From the NCBI RefSeq assembly GCF_011064615.1, contig NZ_JAALJH010000025.1:1-64000 (forward strand): 64,000 nucleotides of DNA. The letters are read 5' to 3'. The position numbers and the translations under genes were made by a program. Position 1 is the stretch's first letter. Each line of letters opens with the position of its first letter. Below, piece after piece: positions 61,685 to 64,000 of this stretch. The notes below the pieces were generated by a model. That model saw only the letters and a list, made by a program, of their open reading frames with translations. It did not search any database and had not been told where the DNA came from. The stretch comes from Aquisphaera insulae (lineage in GTDB: Bacteria > Planctomycetota > Planctomycetia > Isosphaerales > Isosphaeraceae).

Positions 61685-63875
61685 CGATGACCTTCGGGCC
61701 CTGGACGTCGATGACCTCGACCAGGGAGTCCGCGTCGACGTAGAAGCCGTCGGCCGTGACGTCCACCAGGAGGTTGCCGAAGCGTGCCTTGCCGGTCGGA
61801 CGCAGCGGAGACGTGGTCCGGCCGGTCTCCCCGATCAGGAAGGTGAGCGATTCGTAGCCGTCGAGCGAGGGCTTGGCGGAGGGATCGTCGCCGTCGATCC
61901 CGGTCCACGGCTCGGGCTTGAGGACCAGTCGATTGAGGAACGGGATGGAGGGGAGGTATCGGGCCAGGACCACCGCGCCGCCCCCGACGGCGACGAGGGC
62001 GAGGATGATCTGCACCAGGGTGAAGCCCATCTCGCGGAACTCGTATTCCTGGGTCGGCCAGACGAACGTATGGCTCGCCATGACGATGCTCGCCAGCATC
62101 AGCAAGATCCCGGGCATGCCGAAGATGCCGAAGCCGGGGAAGACGAAGAGCTCGATCCCCAGGCAGACCATGCCGACCAGGAAGAGGATGATCTCGAGCT
62201 GGTCCGCGGTGCCGCTGAGGTAGTGGCTCCAGAAGAAGAGGAGGAAGGCGAGCGCCGAGGTGATGGCCGGCAGGCCGATGCCGGGGAGCTTGAGCTCGAC
62301 CACCAGCATGAAGATCCCCACGAACAGGAGGAGCCAGCTCACGTACGGGTCGGTGAGGACGCTGACGAGCGTGTCCACCCAGCTCGGGCCGTCGACGCGG
62401 ATCGGCTTGCCGCGGAGCCCGTAGAGGCCCTTCAGCTCCTCCTCGCCGGCGACGACCTGCCCGAGGCCGAGCGAGGCCGCGTCGTCCGCGCCCAGGGTGA
62501 GGACGCGGCCGGGATCCTTGCGGGGCTGGATCCCCTGGAACCGGGCGCGATTGGCCTCGGCCTCCTCCCGAAGCAGCAGGCGGACGCCGCCGGTCTCGCG
62601 ATCCGTGGCCTCCACGACGTCCGCGGCCGGGTCCACCATGGCCCGGGCGATGGCCTCGGGATGACCCTTCTTGCCGGCGAGGAAGGCCGCCTTGCGGGCG
62701 AGCATCTGGATCTGGGCCTCGCTCAGGTTCTCCAGCCGGTTGCTCCGCGCCGAGAGGATCTGGCGGACGTCGCCCATGCGACCGGTCTTCTTGAACACGA
62801 TGTCGCGGCAGGCCAGCGGCAGGAGCGCGGCGACGCCCACCGCTCGGTCGTCCACGTAGGCGACGGTCTTCATGTCGGTGATCGCCGCGATCTGGTCGGC
62901 GATCCCGTCCGCGGCCATGTCCAGGCCGCCGGGGCTGTCGATCTGGAAGAAGACGAGATTCACCTTCTCCTGCCGGGCCTGCTCGATCCGCCGGGAGAGA
63001 TACCCCACCTTGACCGAGTCGAGCGGCCCGTTGATCTTGATCCAGACGGGCCGGATCGCCTGTCCCAGGGTCGGGTCCTCGACGGCCGACTGGCCCCCGA
63101 TCCGATAGAGCCGGGCGACGTCGGCCGGGTTTGCGACGATCGCCTTGGAGAAGCCCTCCGCGCGGGCCCTGGCGGCGGACAGGACGCCGCGCTGGCCCCC
63201 TTCCCACGCGGGCTCCTCGGACTTCACCTGGTTGGCCCGGCGGAACTCGTCGAGATGTTCGGGCAGCAGGTAATGGAGGGTGTTATCCGTCGTGCGGACG
63301 ATCCGGAGGTCCGCGTCGCGGTCGAGCATCCCCAGCAGCAGGTCGGGATCTCTCGTCTTGCGGAGGGCGAGGAAGCGGACCGGCTCGCGGAAGGCCGGAT
63401 CGAACGCGCCTCCGTCGGGCGTGATCGGGCCGAGCGACGCCGCGGGGCCCATCACGACCTCGGTGCAGGCAACCGCAGGAAGGACCGCATAACCCTTGAG
63501 CGGCTGGGGCACGTACGCCACGGTCATCCTGGCGCCGCCCAGCTCCTTGGAGATCAGGTTGGCCAGGTCGAACGAGGTCCCGAACTCGCTGGTCCCGGGG
63601 GCGGACTCCCCGGGGAGGAACTCGAAGACCAGGATCGGGCTCTTCCCCTTCGCCGCCCCGGCGTTGCGGTCGACGAGCTGGCGGGTCGCGGCGCGGATGT
63701 GCTGGATCGTGTCGTTGTTGATCGGTTCCGTGACGGTGAAGAACTGGCCCGGGGTGGAATCCGCGGCGTTGGTGGCCTGGGCACGGGCGGCGGCGGGACA
63801 GAAGGCCGTCGCGAGGGCGAGAGCGGCGATCACCTCGAAGGCCAGTCCGTGACGCGCGTTGCTGAGGCGGATCAT
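61668..63875 (-). CDS. Long NfeD-type membrane protein with two degenerate ClpP-like domains
   Basis: A 735-residue protein with a signal peptide (cleaved near 'ARAQA', residue 33). Two ClpP/crotonase-like domains (about 50-200 and 275-470; 'FFQIDSPGGLDMAADGIADQI', 'AYVDDRAVGVAALLPLACRDIVF') precede four membrane helices (about 490-620) and a C-terminal OB domain (about 650-735). In active NfeD proteases a Ser follows 'RAAS'; here that segment reads 'RAVGVAALLP', and the first copy 'KGYAVLPAVAC' also lacks Ser. The protease function is probably lost. It converges with the acyltransferase gene (17 bases overlap). Confidence 0.85.
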   Translation of the reverse strand: MIRLSNARHGLAFEVIAALALATAFCPAAARAQATNAADSTPGQFFTVTEPINNDTIQHIRAATRQLVDRNAGAAKGKSPILVFEFLPGESAPGTSEFGTSFDLANLISKELGGARMTVAYVPQPLKGYAVLPAVACTEVVMGPAASLGPITPDGGAFDPAFREPVRFLALRKTRDPDLLLGMLDRDADLRIVRTTDNTLHYLLPEHLDEFRRANQVKSEEPAWEGGQRGVLSAARARAEGFSKAIVANPADVARLYRIGGQSAVEDPTLGQAIRPVWIKINGPLDSVKVGYLSRRIEQARQEKVNLVFFQIDSPGGLDMAADGIADQIAAITDMKTVAYVDDRAVGVAALLPLACRDIVFKKTGRMGDVRQILSARSNRLENLSEAQIQMLARKAAFLAGKKGHPEAIARAMVDPAADVVEATDRETGGVRLLLREEAEANRARFQGIQPRKDPGRVLTLGADDAASLGLGQVVAGEEELKGLYGLRGKPIRVDGPSWVDTLVSVLTDPYVSWLLLFVGIFMLVVELKLPGIGLPAITSALAFLLFFWSHYLSGTADQLEIILFLVGMVCLGIELFVFPGFGIFGMPGILLMLASIVMASHTFVWPTQEYEFREMGFTLVQIILALVAVGGGAVVLARYLPSIPFLNRLVLKPEPWTGIDGDDPSAKPSLDGYESLTFLIGETGRTTSPLRPTGKARFGNLLVDVTADGFYVDADSLVEVIDVQGPKVIVKPMA

Positions 63876-64000
63876 AGAAGTCGGACCCCTCCGAGAGTCG
63901 TCCGCGGCGCGGATTCCGCCCCCCCGAGGCCGGCGACCGTCTCGACTTTCCTCGACGAGATCGGGGCCGTCGCTTCGATCTGGAGTCGAGCCCTGGGGCG
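63876..64000. other. End of window, upstream of the NfeD-type gene
   Basis: 125 bases of GC-rich sequence that should include the promoter of the minus-strand gene. No further gene can be supported from this edge. Confidence 0.4.

Overview
The window is GC-rich bacterial chromosome with tightly packed genes on both strands. The gene content points to a planctomycete, most likely of the Isosphaeraceae type. Pointers are a DUF1570 metallopeptidase-like protein, a PEP-CTERM protein, an exported S8 peptidase with an 'LxxLELRAVP'-like N-terminus, ECF sigma factors with long C-terminal extensions, many exported sugar-active enzymes, and NfeD/FloA membrane organisers. The taxonomic call is inference from family content; no rRNA or marker-gene alignment was possible.

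Layout. 1-4265: a partial membrane protein, a cysteine hydrolase, a GT39-like glycosyltransferase, fabI and a coupled Nudix hydrolase. 4288-7513 (minus strand): the protein quality-control block tig-clpP-clpP, then tRNA-Gly(GCC). 7828-12960: an FHA protein, a LexA/S24-like regulator that appears to have lost its catalytic dyad, a PII-like protein, a lipoprotein, csrA and a DUF1570 protein. 13039-15080: tRNA-Pro(CGG), a decayed Tat-exported aldo/keto reductase interrupted by a palindromic repeat, and a PIN-domain toxin-antitoxin pair. 15082-23324: an LtaS-like sulfatase-superfamily membrane protein, an ECF42-type sigma factor with two DGPF/YCII proteins, a VWA lipoprotein, a DoxX-like protein, and a beta-propeller protein translationally coupled to a MoaD/ThiS-like protein ending in Gly-Gly. 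23483-29445: a UvrD-family helicase, a secreted propeller protein, an unknown protein, a 47-residue Lys/Ala/Pro protein and a small Cys-rich protein. 29448-33219: a three-subunit molybdenum hydroxylase whose Fe-S subunit carries a Tat signal.

33536-44177 is rich in carbohydrate enzymes: a CBM48-esterase, an SDR, a GH97, a GH13 and a GH9, with a BON-domain protein and a membrane protein among them. 44178-48034 looks like an accessory insertion. It holds a degraded second copy of part of the GH13 gene, a sigma factor with a membrane-anchored C-terminal domain, a DUF1778/GNAT toxin-antitoxin pair, a short copy of the end of the GH9 gene and a large inverted repeat. 48035-53479 has a truncated hypothetical gene, then an MBL-fold hydrolase, a UAP1-like UDP-sugar pyrophosphorylase, manC and ruvX. 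53628-56689 encodes a PEP-CTERM protein and an exported S8 peptidase with discoidin-like domains. 56809-63875 is a membrane block: a DUF1328 protein, nfeD-floA with a Pro-rich downstream protein, an acyltransferase-3 protein with ankyrin repeats inserted between its membrane segments, and a long NfeD-type protein whose two ClpP-like domains lack an evident catalytic serine.

The most unusual items are the ankyrin-acyltransferase chimera, the ubiquitin-like-fold/propeller pair, the catalytically degenerate protease-fold proteins, and the patchwork of duplicated glycosidase fragments around the accessory insertion.
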